Assembly: GCA_012516125.1 (NCBI GenBank)
Contig: JAAYXB010000015.1
Coordinates: 1-48,478 of the forward strand
Origin: Bacillota bacterium
GTDB taxonomy: Bacteria > Bacillota > SHA-98 > UBA4971
Reading direction: 5' to 3'
DNA: 48,478 nucleotides
Every line of letters starts with the position of its first letter. The first letter of the stretch is position 1. The position numbers were made by a program, and so were the translations under genes. Positions 1-7,401 of the stretch are shown here, piece after piece. Below the pieces are notes generated by a model. It was not told where the DNA came from. It ran no database searches and saw only the letters and a list, made by a program, of their open reading frames with translations.

Positions 1-174
1 CCCCTCTTCCAGTAGTTGCCGGGTTGCCGGTGTTGCACTCGGGGACGGCGCCCCAAGCGGGGCGCGCTTCGCCAAAATCCGGCCTGTCCGGCCAGTGGCC
101 GGATTTTGACACCCCTCGTGCAATCACCGGCAACCCCTCCCAAAAGTCGGGAGCATTTTTGCACCCCCACTTAG
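1..174. repeat. Structured intergenic repeat, copy R1 (left end cut by window edge)
   Basis: This is nearly identical to the complete copy at 21937-22139 but lacks about the first 27 bases. The outer stem pairs GGGTTGCCGGTG (22-33) with CACCGGCAACCC (125-136). The inner stem pairs CAAAATCCGGCC (73-84) with GGCCGGATTTTG (97-108), a perfect 12-bp match. Smaller hairpins are CGCCCC/GGGGCG around 49-63, GGCG/CGCC at 60-72 and CTCCC/GGGAG at 137-152. It ends with GCACCCCCACTTAG, matching the terminal repeat of the complete copy with one change. It lies about 110 bases upstream of the TAXI gene. It could be a MITE-like element or a structured RNA; no protein is encoded. Confidence 0.9.
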
Positions 175-286
175 GCTGCGGACCCATTGGATTACTTTGA
201 AGGCCCAGGGGAGGAACATCGCCAGGTGCGTCGAATGATCACCTGAGCGATTTTGCGAAATCCCCATGCGTGAGGAGGCAAAGAAA

Positions 287-1246
287 ATGAGGAGAGTCGT
301 ATTGGCCGCTGTCACCGTGTGTCTCGTGCTTGCCGTCGCGTCCTCGTCGTTTGCTGCGGTGGCGCAGCTCGTCATGGCGACCGGGGGAACGGCGGGCACC
401 TACTATCCCCTGGGAGGGGCCATGGCGCAGCTCATCAACGGGAAAGTGAAGGACGTCAACATCACCGTCCAGAGTACAGGCGCCTCGATTGCGAACCTGA
501 GGATGATCCACAAGAAGGAAGTCGATCTTGCACTGGTGCAGACCGACACGGCGGACTACGCATGGAACGGAACGGAGTTCTTCGAGAAGGACGGAAAGCT
601 ACAGAGCTTCGGCGTGATAGCATCGCTTTACCCCGAGCTAATCCAGATCGTTGCATCCGCTGACTCCGGGATAAACTCCGTGGCCGACCTGAAGGGCAAG
701 AAAGTGTCGGTGGGCGCACCGGGCAGCGGCACCGAGGCGAACGCCAGGCAGATTCTCGAAGCTTACGGCCTCACTTACAAGGATCTCGGTCAGGTACAGT
801 ACCTGAGCTTTGCCGAGTCTGCGGAGGCGTTCAAGGACAAGCACATCGACGCGTTCTTCGTCACAGCGGGCATACCGAATGCCGGAATCCAGGACGTGGC
901 GACGCAGCACAAGATCAAGATCGTCGAGATCCCGGACGACATGTATAAGAAACTGCACGATAAGTACGGCTTCTACGGCCAGGCGGTCATCCCGGCCGGC
1001 ACGTACATCAACCAGACCAAAGACGCGAAAACCGTCGCCGTGCAGGCCGTGCTTATCGCCCGGTCGGACCTCGATGCAGGCCTCGTTTACGAGATGACCC
1101 GGGCGCTCTTCGAAAACCTGCCGGAGCTCGCTAAGGCCCACGCCAAGGGCAAGGAGATAAGCCTTGCCGGTGCTCTTACGGGCGTCAGCACTCCACTGCA
1201 TCCCGGAGCCGAGAAATACTTCAGGGAGAAAGGCGTCATAAAGTAA
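287..1246 (+). CDS. TAXI-family TRAP transporter solute-binding protein
   Basis: Extracytoplasmic receptor that would deliver a small acid, probably a dicarboxylate or amino acid, to the fused TRAP permease at 1799. It has 319 residues, the usual size. The N-terminus is a signal peptide: basic MRR, a hydrophobic core, and likely cleavage after SSSFA. The mature start carries the TAXI hallmark GGTAGTYYPLGG, and the central SVGAPGSGTE and DAFFVTAG segments also fit the family. The ATG at 287 is chosen over the in-frame ATG at 266 because GAGGAGG (272-278) sits nine bases before it. DUF1850 and permease genes follow directly, as in other TAXI operons. The substrate cannot be read from sequence; the neighbouring malic enzyme, fumarate reductase and 2-oxoacid genes suggest a C4/C5 acid. 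Confidence 0.93.
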   Translation: MRRVVLAAVTVCLVLAVASSSFAAVAQLVMATGGTAGTYYPLGGAMAQLINGKVKDVNITVQSTGASIANLRMIHKKEVDLALVQTDTADYAWNGTEFFEKDGKLQSFGVIASLYPELIQIVASADSGINSVADLKGKKVSVGAPGSGTEANARQILEAYGLTYKDLGQVQYLSFAESAEAFKDKHIDAFFVTAGIPNAGIQDVATQHKIKIVEIPDDMYKKLHDKYGFYGQAVIPAGTYINQTKDAKTVAVQAVLIARSDLDAGLVYEMTRALFENLPELAKAHAKGKEISLAGALTGVSTPLHPGAEKYFREKGVIK

Positions 1247-1250
1247 GCGG

Positions 1251-1814
1251 ATGAGCGGGTGCGTTCGGACCGGACATGGAGCGTGGCTCACCCGGCGCCA
1301 GGGCGGCGCGCTGGCCGCCCTGGCGTTGGCTGTTCTCGTAGCAGCGGCGGCAGCGCTCGTGCCCGCGTTCGAGGGTCTTGAGGTGAGAGAGTGGCGGACG
1401 GGAAGGCTGCTTTACTTCGCCCGGATGCCGGCTGGAAGCAGGTTCGAGGTGCAGTTCATCCATTCGGTGGAGCGAACGCCGGTCCGCGAGATTCTTGCGG
1501 CTGGCCCTGACCTCGTCATCTACCTTGTAGAGACGGTGTACGAGTCCTTCGGGGCGGGGCTGCCGACGACGGCCGACGAGGGCGCCCGGCTCGTCCTGGA
1601 GGACGGAAAGATACGGATTACCGGACTTCATCGGCGCATCGGGGAACTCGTTCTGTCTGTGAGCCCGGTGCCGGGGCATGCGCTCGTGGTTTCCGGCGAG
1701 ACGGTGACGCTCGCTGACCTGGCGAGGCCAGGGACGGCGCTCAGCGTGAAGGCGGTTCGCGCGCCTGTGCTGGCATTCTTGTTCAGGGGGAGATGCTGGT
1801 GGATGAGAAGATAG
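1251..1814 (+). CDS. DUF1850 protein, TAXI-TRAP accessory
   Basis: A 187-residue protein with one N-terminal hydrophobic segment (about residues 20-37) followed by a mostly beta domain. The FEVQFIHSVERTPVREI stretch, in which a hydrophobic strand leads into HSVE, is typical of DUF1850 proteins encoded beside TAXI transporters. Its biochemical role is unknown; it is probably a membrane-anchored extracytoplasmic partner of the transporter. The gene starts four bases after the receptor stop codon and its 3' end overlaps the permease start by about 16-22 bases, so the three genes are very likely co-translated. Confidence 0.82.
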   Translation: MSGCVRTGHGAWLTRRQGGALAALALAVLVAAAAALVPAFEGLEVREWRTGRLLYFARMPAGSRFEVQFIHSVERTPVREILAAGPDLVIYLVETVYESFGAGLPTTADEGARLVLEDGKIRITGLHRRIGELVLSVSPVPGHALVVSGETVTLADLARPGTALSVKAVRAPVLAFLFRGRCWWMRR

Positions 1815-3799
1815 AGAAGGTTCGGAAAGACAGCGCCCCGGGCTCAGCTGGAGTAGAGGGCGAGTCCGTGAGCCAGGCCGAAATCGAAGAGATCCTGATG
1901 AAATATGACAGGGAGTCCGCCTACCGGAGGATCCCCGGGGCATACTCTGTTGTCATCAGCGTCATCGCCATCGCGTTCTCCCTATTTCAGCTGTACACCG
2001 CGGCTTTCGGCGTGCTCCCGGCGCAGATACAGAGGGCTGTTCACCTAGGATTTGGGGTGCTGCTGGCGTACCTACTCTATCCCGCGTCGCGCAGGGGCAT
2101 TCGTAAGCTGGCGTGGTACGACGTGGTGCTGGCAGTGGTCGGCGCCTTCGTCATGAGCTATCTCGTCTGGAACTTCAAGGCGCTTTTGGTGCGCGCCGGA
2201 GCTTACACCACCGTTGACATAATCATCGGCACCATCGGCATCCTGCTCGTGCTCGAGGCCACAAGGCGCGTGGTAGGGATTCCCATCCTGGTGGTGGTGT
2301 GCTGTTTCCTTGCCTACGCGTATTTCGGGCGATACGTGCCAGGGTTCTTCCAGCATCGCGGCGCGTCCATTGAGAGGCTCGTCGGGCACATGTTCTTTAC
2401 CACCGAGGGGATGTTCGGCATCCCGCTCGGCGTGTCGTCCACGTTCATATTCCTATTCATTCTCTTCGGGGCGTTTCTCGAGAAGACGGGCATAGGGCAG
2501 TTCTTCATCGACATAGCTAACTCCATAGCCGGCCACGCCGCAGGCGGTCCGGCCAAGGTCGCGGTCATCACCAGCGCCTTCGAAGGAACCGTATCCGGTA
2601 GTTCTGTTGCGAACACCGTCGGTTCAGGGAGTTTCACCATCCCCATGATGAAGAAACTCGGCTACAGGCCCGAGTTCGCCGCGGCCGTCGAGGCCTCCGC
2701 TTCCACGGGCGGCCAGCTCATGCCCCCGATCATGGGCGCGGCGGCGTTCCTTATGGCGGAGTTCATAGGCGTGCCCTATCTACAGATTGTGAAGGCGGCG
2801 GTAATCCCCGCCATCCTCTATTTCACCGGCGTGTTCATCGTTGTGCATCTCGAGGCGAAGAAAACAGGGCTTCGTGGGCTGCCGCGGGAGAGAATGCCGA
2901 GGTTCTGGAGGATCATGCGCGAGCGCGGGCAGCTTTTCCTGCCGCTCGTGGCCATCATATACTTGCTGGTCGAAGGAAGCACTCCCATGAAGGCGGCCCT
3001 CTGGGGCCTCGTCGTCGCCGTGCTGGCAAGCTGTATCTCAAGATCCACCAGGATGAAGCCGCAGGACATCCTTGCCGCGCTGGAGCAGGGGGCGCGAAAC
3101 GCTCTTGGCGTAGTGATCGCCTGCGCTGCCGCAGGCATGATCGTGGGGACGGTGACGCTCACCGGCCTTGGGCTGAAACTGGCGAACGGCCTCATCCTGC
3201 TGGCGCGGGGGCAACTTTTGCCGACGCTCTTCTTCACCATGCTTACATCCCTGGTGCTCGGGATGGGGGCTCCCACGACAGCGAACTACGTCATCACGTC
3301 GACTATTGCAGCGCCTGCTCTCCTGAAGCTGGGCGTGCCTGTCATCGCGGCCCACATGTTTGCGTTCTACTTTGGCATAGTGGCGGACGTAACGCCCCCG
3401 GTCGCGCTCGCGGCGTTCGCCGGGTCTGGAATCGCAAAGTCCAACCCTCTTCGCACCGGCGTCGAATCGACGAAGCTCTCGATCGCAGCATTCCTGGTGC
3501 CGTACTTCTTTGTGTATTCACCCTCGCTTCTGTTACTTGGAGGCGCGCACGGGCTCGAGACGGCCAGGGTCGTCCTCGGCGCCGTGATAGGCATGATCGG
3601 CGTGGGAGCCGCCCTCGAGGGCTGGCTCGTAACCCGGACGAGGGTAATTGAAAGGCCGCTTTTGCTGGTGAGCGGGCTCATGCTCATCCACCCACACCTC
3701 ACCACTGACGTCGTCGGCCTGGCCTTGATAGTCGCCGTGTACCTCATACAAACGCTGCGGTTGCGGCGTGAAAGCCATGCGAGGGCAGTCTCTGGCTGA
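1799..3799 (+). CDS. TRAP transporter fused permease (4TM + 12TM)
   Basis: Sodium- or proton-coupled symporter subunit of the TAXI-TRAP system. It is a single polypeptide of about 666 residues containing the small (DctQ-like) and large (DctM-like) membrane domains, the usual TAXI arrangement. Many hydrophobic segments are visible from residue 45 to the C-terminus. Signature stretches of the large domain are GTVSGSSVANTVGSG, ASTGGQLMPPIMGAAAF and GMGAPTTANYV, which line the transport path in this family. The start is either ATG 1793 or GTG 1799. GTG 1799 is preferred because AGGGGG (1785-1790) sits at better spacing. The start lies inside the end of the DUF1850 gene, indicating translational coupling. 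Confidence 0.93.
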   Translation: MDEKIEKVRKDSAPGSAGVEGESVSQAEIEEILMKYDRESAYRRIPGAYSVVISVIAIAFSLFQLYTAAFGVLPAQIQRAVHLGFGVLLAYLLYPASRRGIRKLAWYDVVLAVVGAFVMSYLVWNFKALLVRAGAYTTVDIIIGTIGILLVLEATRRVVGIPILVVVCCFLAYAYFGRYVPGFFQHRGASIERLVGHMFFTTEGMFGIPLGVSSTFIFLFILFGAFLEKTGIGQFFIDIANSIAGHAAGGPAKVAVITSAFEGTVSGSSVANTVGSGSFTIPMMKKLGYRPEFAAAVEASASTGGQLMPPIMGAAAFLMAEFIGVPYLQIVKAAVIPAILYFTGVFIVVHLEAKKTGLRGLPRERMPRFWRIMRERGQLFLPLVAIIYLLVEGSTPMKAALWGLVVAVLASCISRSTRMKPQDILAALEQGARNALGVVIACAAAGMIVGTVTLTGLGLKLANGLILLARGQLLPTLFFTMLTSLVLGMGAPTTANYVITSTIAAPALLKLGVPVIAAHMFAFYFGIVADVTPPVALAAFAGSGIAKSNPLRTGVESTKLSIAAFLVPYFFVYSPSLLLLGGAHGLETARVVLGAVIGMIGVGAALEGWLVTRTRVIERPLLLVSGLMLIHPHLTTDVVGLALIVAVYLIQTLRLRRESHARAVSG

Positions 3800-3899
3800 A
3801 CGGTGAACGGGTGGGTGTGTCGAGGGTGAGCGACGGTCTGCCGACTTTGGGCGTGGGAAAGCACAAGAGGCCCGAATCCAAAGAAGCAGGGAAGGATTT

Positions 3900-4301
3900 G
3901 TGAACAATATGTCGAAGGAGAATCCCGTGACGCGGCGAACAATGTTCTTCGGCGGATACGCCAAGCTGCCCACCGGGATCACGGCAGAGGAATTATACAA
4001 GGTGGTGGGGGTGGGCCTGGAGATCGACCCCGCAACCGGCGAGATCGTGGACGCCGATTGTACCCTTGCCACGTCCACCGCCAAGAAGGTTTTTCGGCAG
4101 CTCGTCACCGGACGGAGAATTGACGCTGATATGGGAGCGATTGTGGCCGACCTGAGAGCGTACTATCATGGCGCTGCGCAGAAGGCGCTCATAACAGCTC
4201 TCAGGGCCATCCGCGAGAAATACCGGGCGACGTGTCTCAACCCGGCTAAGCGGCATCCGGGAGGGGACGGCGGCGCGACCGGCGAAGGAAACGAAGGCTG
4301 A
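3900..4301 (+). CDS. DUF3870 domain protein
   Basis: A small soluble protein (133 residues from GTG 3900) containing the DUF3870 pattern: FFGGYAKLPTGITAEELY near the N-terminus, an IDPATGEIVDADCTL centre and a YHGAAQKALITALRAI helix near the end. The family has no established function but recurs beside transporters and organic-acid genes in Bacillota. Three starts are possible: GTG 3900 (GGAAGGA just upstream), ATG 3909, and GTG 3927 (AAGGAG at 3915-3920). The conserved domain begins after all three. The last 15 or so residues are Gly-rich and probably disordered. It lies about 100 bases after the permease and could belong to the same transcript. Confidence 0.82.
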   Translation: MNNMSKENPVTRRTMFFGGYAKLPTGITAEELYKVVGVGLEIDPATGEIVDADCTLATSTAKKVFRQLVTGRRIDADMGAIVADLRAYYHGAAQKALITALRAIREKYRATCLNPAKRHPGGDGGATGEGNEG

Positions 4302-4434
4302 TGACACCTGAACACAACTGCCGGCAGGGACACACCTGCGATCGCCGCGGGCGTGGAAGTGCCGGCTGCCACCCTGGCCGCGGCGCGCGGGGGTACACCC
4401 CGGGCCGCAGAGCGGACATGGCCTGGCCTCAAGC

Positions 4435-4456
4435 GGTCCGATAGGCGTATCGGACC
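4435..4456 (+). promoter_or_regulatory. Perfect 9-bp inverted repeat upstream of malic enzyme
   Basis: GGTCCGATA (4435-4443) and TATCGGACC (4448-4456) pair perfectly around a four-base GGCG loop. No T-run follows, so it is a weak candidate for an intrinsic terminator. It could be an operator or an RNA hairpin in the leader of the malic enzyme gene. The rest of the 4302-4591 gap shows no convincing gene. It also holds a GGGGTCAGGTTTTACTTTTC stretch (about 4461-4480) that stands out as T-rich. Confidence 0.5.
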
Positions 4457-4591
4457 ATGTGGGGTCAGGTTTTACTTTTCTCCAGCTTTATGGGGCAGCC
4501 CGTGCCCTGCGGGCGGTGGTAGCCGGAGCAGCCGGGTGCGCCCCCGCGAGCGAGATCACCAACGATACGGGAGAAGGGGGTATCAGGAGGC

Positions 4592-5929
4592 GTGAGCCAG
4601 AAGGAAGACCTTGTTGCCAGGGCGAAGAAGCCTGCAGAAGACGCCATCAGGTTTCACCCGTTCTACCGGGGGAAAATCGAGACGACTCCCAAATGCGAGA
4701 TCCGTGACTTTCAGGACTTCGCTGTGTGGTACTCACCCGGTGTCGCAGCTCCCTGCAAGGAGATCGCTCAGAACAGAGAACTCGTTTACTCGTACACGAA
4801 CAAGTGGAACACCGTTGCTGTGGTATCCGACGGCACGAGGGTGCTCGGGCTGGGCGACATCGGGCCTGAAGCCGGCCTGCCTGTGATGGAGGGCAAAGCC
4901 CTGCTCTTCAAGTACCTGGGCGGGGTGGACGCCTTTCCGATCTGTCTCGCCACCAAAGACCCGGACGAGATAATCGCTGCGGTGAAATGGATCCAGCCAT
5001 CTTTCGGCGGGGTGAACCTCGAGGACATTGAGCAGCCCAAGTGCTTCTACGTGCTCGAGCGGCTCCGCGAGGAGGCCGAGATCCCCGTCTGGCATGACGA
5101 CCAGCAGGGGACCGCGGCCGTCACGGTGGCGGGCCTCGTGAACGCCCTCAAGCTGGTGGGCAAGGACATCGACAAAGTGAACATCGCCATGATCGGTGCC
5201 GGCGCTGCCAACATCCGCACGGCATGGCTCATAGTCGCGGCAGGCGCCGACCCTGGCAAGATAGTCATGTGCGATACGAAGGGCACTCTCCATAAAGGGC
5301 GCACCGAGCTCGCGAAGACCCACAAGGAGAAATGGGAGCTTGCGCAGCGGACCAACGAGCGGGGCATCGACGGCCAGATCCCCGACGCCATGCGGGGAGC
5401 CGACGTCGTGATAGCGCTCTCGAAGCCCGGTCCCGACGTAATACACCCCGAGTGGGTGCGGTCGATGGCGAAGGACCCCATCGTGTTCGCGTGCGCGAAT
5501 CCTGTGCCCGAGATATGGCCGTGGGACGCCGCGGAGGCCGGAGCGGCTGTGGTGGCAACGGGCCGCTCAGACTTCCCGAACCAGGTCAACAACTCCCTCG
5601 GCTTCCCCGCGATCTTCAGGGGCACCCTCGACGTCAGGGCGAAGACCATCACCGACGAGATGTGCCTTGCCGCTGCTCTCGAGCTGGCAAGATGCGCCGA
5701 AGACAGGGGTCTCTCCCGCGATTACATCATCCCCACCATGGAGGAGTGGGAGGTGTACCCGAGGGAAGCCGCGGCCGTCGGCACTAAGGCCATACAGCAG
5801 GGAGTGGCACGGCTCACCCTGACGTGGGATGAGCTGTACAAGAACGCGGAGGCCATGATCGCCCGGTCGCGGGAGACCACCAGACTGCTCATGGAGAACG
5901 GGATCATACCAAGGGCACCCAGGGGTTGA
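4592..5929 (+). CDS. NAD(P)-dependent malic enzyme (malate dehydrogenase, decarboxylating)
   Basis: Catalyses malate + NAD(P)+ to pyruvate + CO2 + NAD(P)H in the cytoplasm. It has 445 residues, somewhat longer than the compact 390-residue bacterial form. Recognisable motifs are VWYSPGVAAPC (catalytic Tyr region), LLFKYLGGVDAFPI (catalytic Lys), HDDQQGTAAV (metal-binding acids), the Rossmann motif GAGAANIRTA, and ANPVPEIWP and TGRSDFPNQVNN near the end. The GTG at 4592 is only one base from AGGAGG, so start placement is uncertain by a few codons, but the conserved domain is complete. It stands between the uptake system and the Hdr block and would link C4 acids to pyruvate in either direction. 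Cofactor preference is not decided. Confidence 0.95.
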   Translation: MSQKEDLVARAKKPAEDAIRFHPFYRGKIETTPKCEIRDFQDFAVWYSPGVAAPCKEIAQNRELVYSYTNKWNTVAVVSDGTRVLGLGDIGPEAGLPVMEGKALLFKYLGGVDAFPICLATKDPDEIIAAVKWIQPSFGGVNLEDIEQPKCFYVLERLREEAEIPVWHDDQQGTAAVTVAGLVNALKLVGKDIDKVNIAMIGAGAANIRTAWLIVAAGADPGKIVMCDTKGTLHKGRTELAKTHKEKWELAQRTNERGIDGQIPDAMRGADVVIALSKPGPDVIHPEWVRSMAKDPIVFACANPVPEIWPWDAAEAGAAVVATGRSDFPNQVNNSLGFPAIFRGTLDVRAKTITDEMCLAAALELARCAEDRGLSRDYIIPTMEEWEVYPREAAAVGTKAIQQGVARLTLTWDELYKNAEAMIARSRETTRLLMENGIIPRAPRG

Positions 5930-6025
5930 GCGGGACGCGTTGGACCTTTGGCGTTCGTCGGTTGGGGCGATCCACGCAGATGATCCGCCCGGTCTCGGTC
6001 GGGTTTGGCGAGGGAGCGATCGATC

Positions 6026-6424
6026 TTGAGGCTCACGCGAGATGTGGTGAGCAGCGAGAATAGACGTAAACTGCTGGACATCAGCGGCCAGGAGGTCACG
6101 TCGTGTTACCAGTGTGGCAAGTGCTCCGCGGGGTGCGCGATGGCTGCGATGATGGACCTTCTCCCGCACCAGGTGATAAGGCTTGTCCAGCTTGGGCAGG
6201 TTGAGGAGGCGCTTGCGTCCCGCACAATTTGGCTGTGCGCATCGTGCCTTGCGTGCAGCGCGCGCTGTCCGAGAGGCGTGAGCCTGCCGAACGTCATGGA
6301 GTCGCTGCGGGTGACGCTGCTGCGCCCGGGCGGACGGCACCTGGACCCTGTGCGCCTCCCGGCAGACGTGCTCGAGAACGCGCCGGAGCAGGTGCTCGTA
6401 GCCGGGCTCCGGAAGTACACGTGA
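6026..6424 (+). CDS. hdrC: HdrC-like 4Fe-4S protein (heterodisulfide reductase subunit C)
   Basis: Electron carrier linking HdrA to HdrB. A protein of about 132 residues with two 4Fe-4S motifs: CYQCGKCSAGC near residue 30 and CASCLACSARCP near residue 70. Both have the CxxCxxCxxxC(P) pattern, the first with the HdrC-typical SAGC ending. No membrane segment is present, so this is the soluble HdrC type. TTG 6026 is preferred over TTG 6005 because AGGGAG (6011-6016) sits nine bases before it. The gene opens an hdrCBA run; hdrB follows after an 80-base gap. The partner disulfide or acceptor cannot be read from sequence. Confidence 0.87.
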   Translation: MRLTRDVVSSENRRKLLDISGQEVTSCYQCGKCSAGCAMAAMMDLLPHQVIRLVQLGQVEEALASRTIWLCASCLACSARCPRGVSLPNVMESLRVTLLRPGGRHLDPVRLPADVLENAPEQVLVAGLRKYT

Positions 6425-6504
6425 TTGTGTGAGGCTTTTTCGATCCGGACGAGGAGAAAGGGAGGAGGGTTACCGCAAGCCCGCCGCCGGACGGCGAGGG
6501 CGGC

Positions 6505-7401
6505 TTGCGGCCGAGCGAGATGGGTTACCCGTATTTCCCTGGATGCACGCTTCGGGCGAAGGCCAGGGGCTTTGAGTCGTCAGCCCTTGCCTCAGCGCGC
6601 GTCCTTGGTATCCACCTTGAGGAGCTTCCGAACTGGCAGTGCTGCGGGGCCACGTTTCCGCTGCAGGTGGATAACTCCTTTCCACTCGTATCCCCCGCCC
6701 GAACCCTCGCGTCGGCGAGGAAAATGGGCGAGCGACTCGTGACCTTGTGTTCAGCCTGCTATAACGTGCTCAAGCGTACGAACCACGTGATGCGCACCGA
6801 GGCCGACCGCCGGGACAAGGTGAACGCTTTTATTGAAGAGGGCTACAGGGGGGATCTCGAGGTCGTGCACTTTCTCGAGGTGCTCCGCGACGACCTCGGG
6901 TTCGACGCGCTTGCCCGGAGCGCAAAAGTGCCCCTGAGCGGCCTCGCCGCGGCCCCTTATTACGGGTGCCTGCTCCTGCGGCCCGCGGACGAGCTTGCGT
7001 TCGACGACCCGGAAGCCCCTCACATCCTGGAGGACTTCCTCTCGGCCCTGGGCTGCAGGGTGGTTGACCATCCCTACAAGATAGAGTGTTGCGGGAGCTA
7101 CGTGGCGCTCGAGCCCGGCGAACTTGCCTCGGGCCCGAGCAGGATGGTGGTGGAGTCGGCGAGGGCAAGGGGCGCCCAGGTCATCATCACAAGTTGCCCC
7201 TTGTGCCAGTACAACCTCGACGTATCACAGCAGGGCGCCTGCGGCCGTAACGGGGCCGGGGTCCCGGTCATCTATTTCACGCAGCTTCTCGCGATTGCCC
7301 TCGGTCTCCCAGAGGACGTTCTGGGCTTCGAGGGCCACGTGATCTCTCCCGGGCCGCTCCTGCGGTCCGTCGGGGCCATGGGAAGTGAGGCTACGGCATG
7401 A
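6505..7401 (+). CDS. hdrB: HdrB-like CCG-domain protein (heterodisulfide reductase subunit B)
   Basis: Catalytic subunit type of heterodisulfide reductase. It carries two CCG domains that in structurally known HdrB bind non-cubane 4Fe-4S clusters. The first set is C14 (FPGCTLR), CCG near residue 48 (QCCGATFP) and CSAC near residue 85. The second is YYGC near residue 155, ECCGSY near 195 and CPLC near 232. All cysteines expected for both clusters appear present. Length, about 298, is normal. The start is TTG 6505 or ATG 6520; GGCGAGGG upstream favours TTG. The stop codon overlaps the hdrA start in ATGA. Because a fumarate reductase flavoprotein lies downstream, this HdrB may act with it rather than on a methanogen-type heterodisulfide. 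Confidence 0.9.
   Translation: MRPSEMGYPYFPGCTLRAKARGFESSALASARVLGIHLEELPNWQCCGATFPLQVDNSFPLVSPARTLASARKMGERLVTLCSACYNVLKRTNHVMRTEADRRDKVNAFIEEGYRGDLEVVHFLEVLRDDLGFDALARSAKVPLSGLAAAPYYGCLLLRPADELAFDDPEAPHILEDFLSALGCRVVDHPYKIECCGSYVALEPGELASGPSRMVVESARARGAQVIITSCPLCQYNLDVSQQGACGRNGAGVPVIYFTQLLAIALGLPEDVLGFEGHVISPGPLLRSVGAMGSEATA

Noticed and set aside
4461-4484. Insertion-sequence or transposase-associated remnant at the GGGGTCAGGTTTTAC stretch
   Set aside because: The motif looked familiar from mobile-element contexts, but there is no inverted partner, target duplication or transposase fragment nearby.
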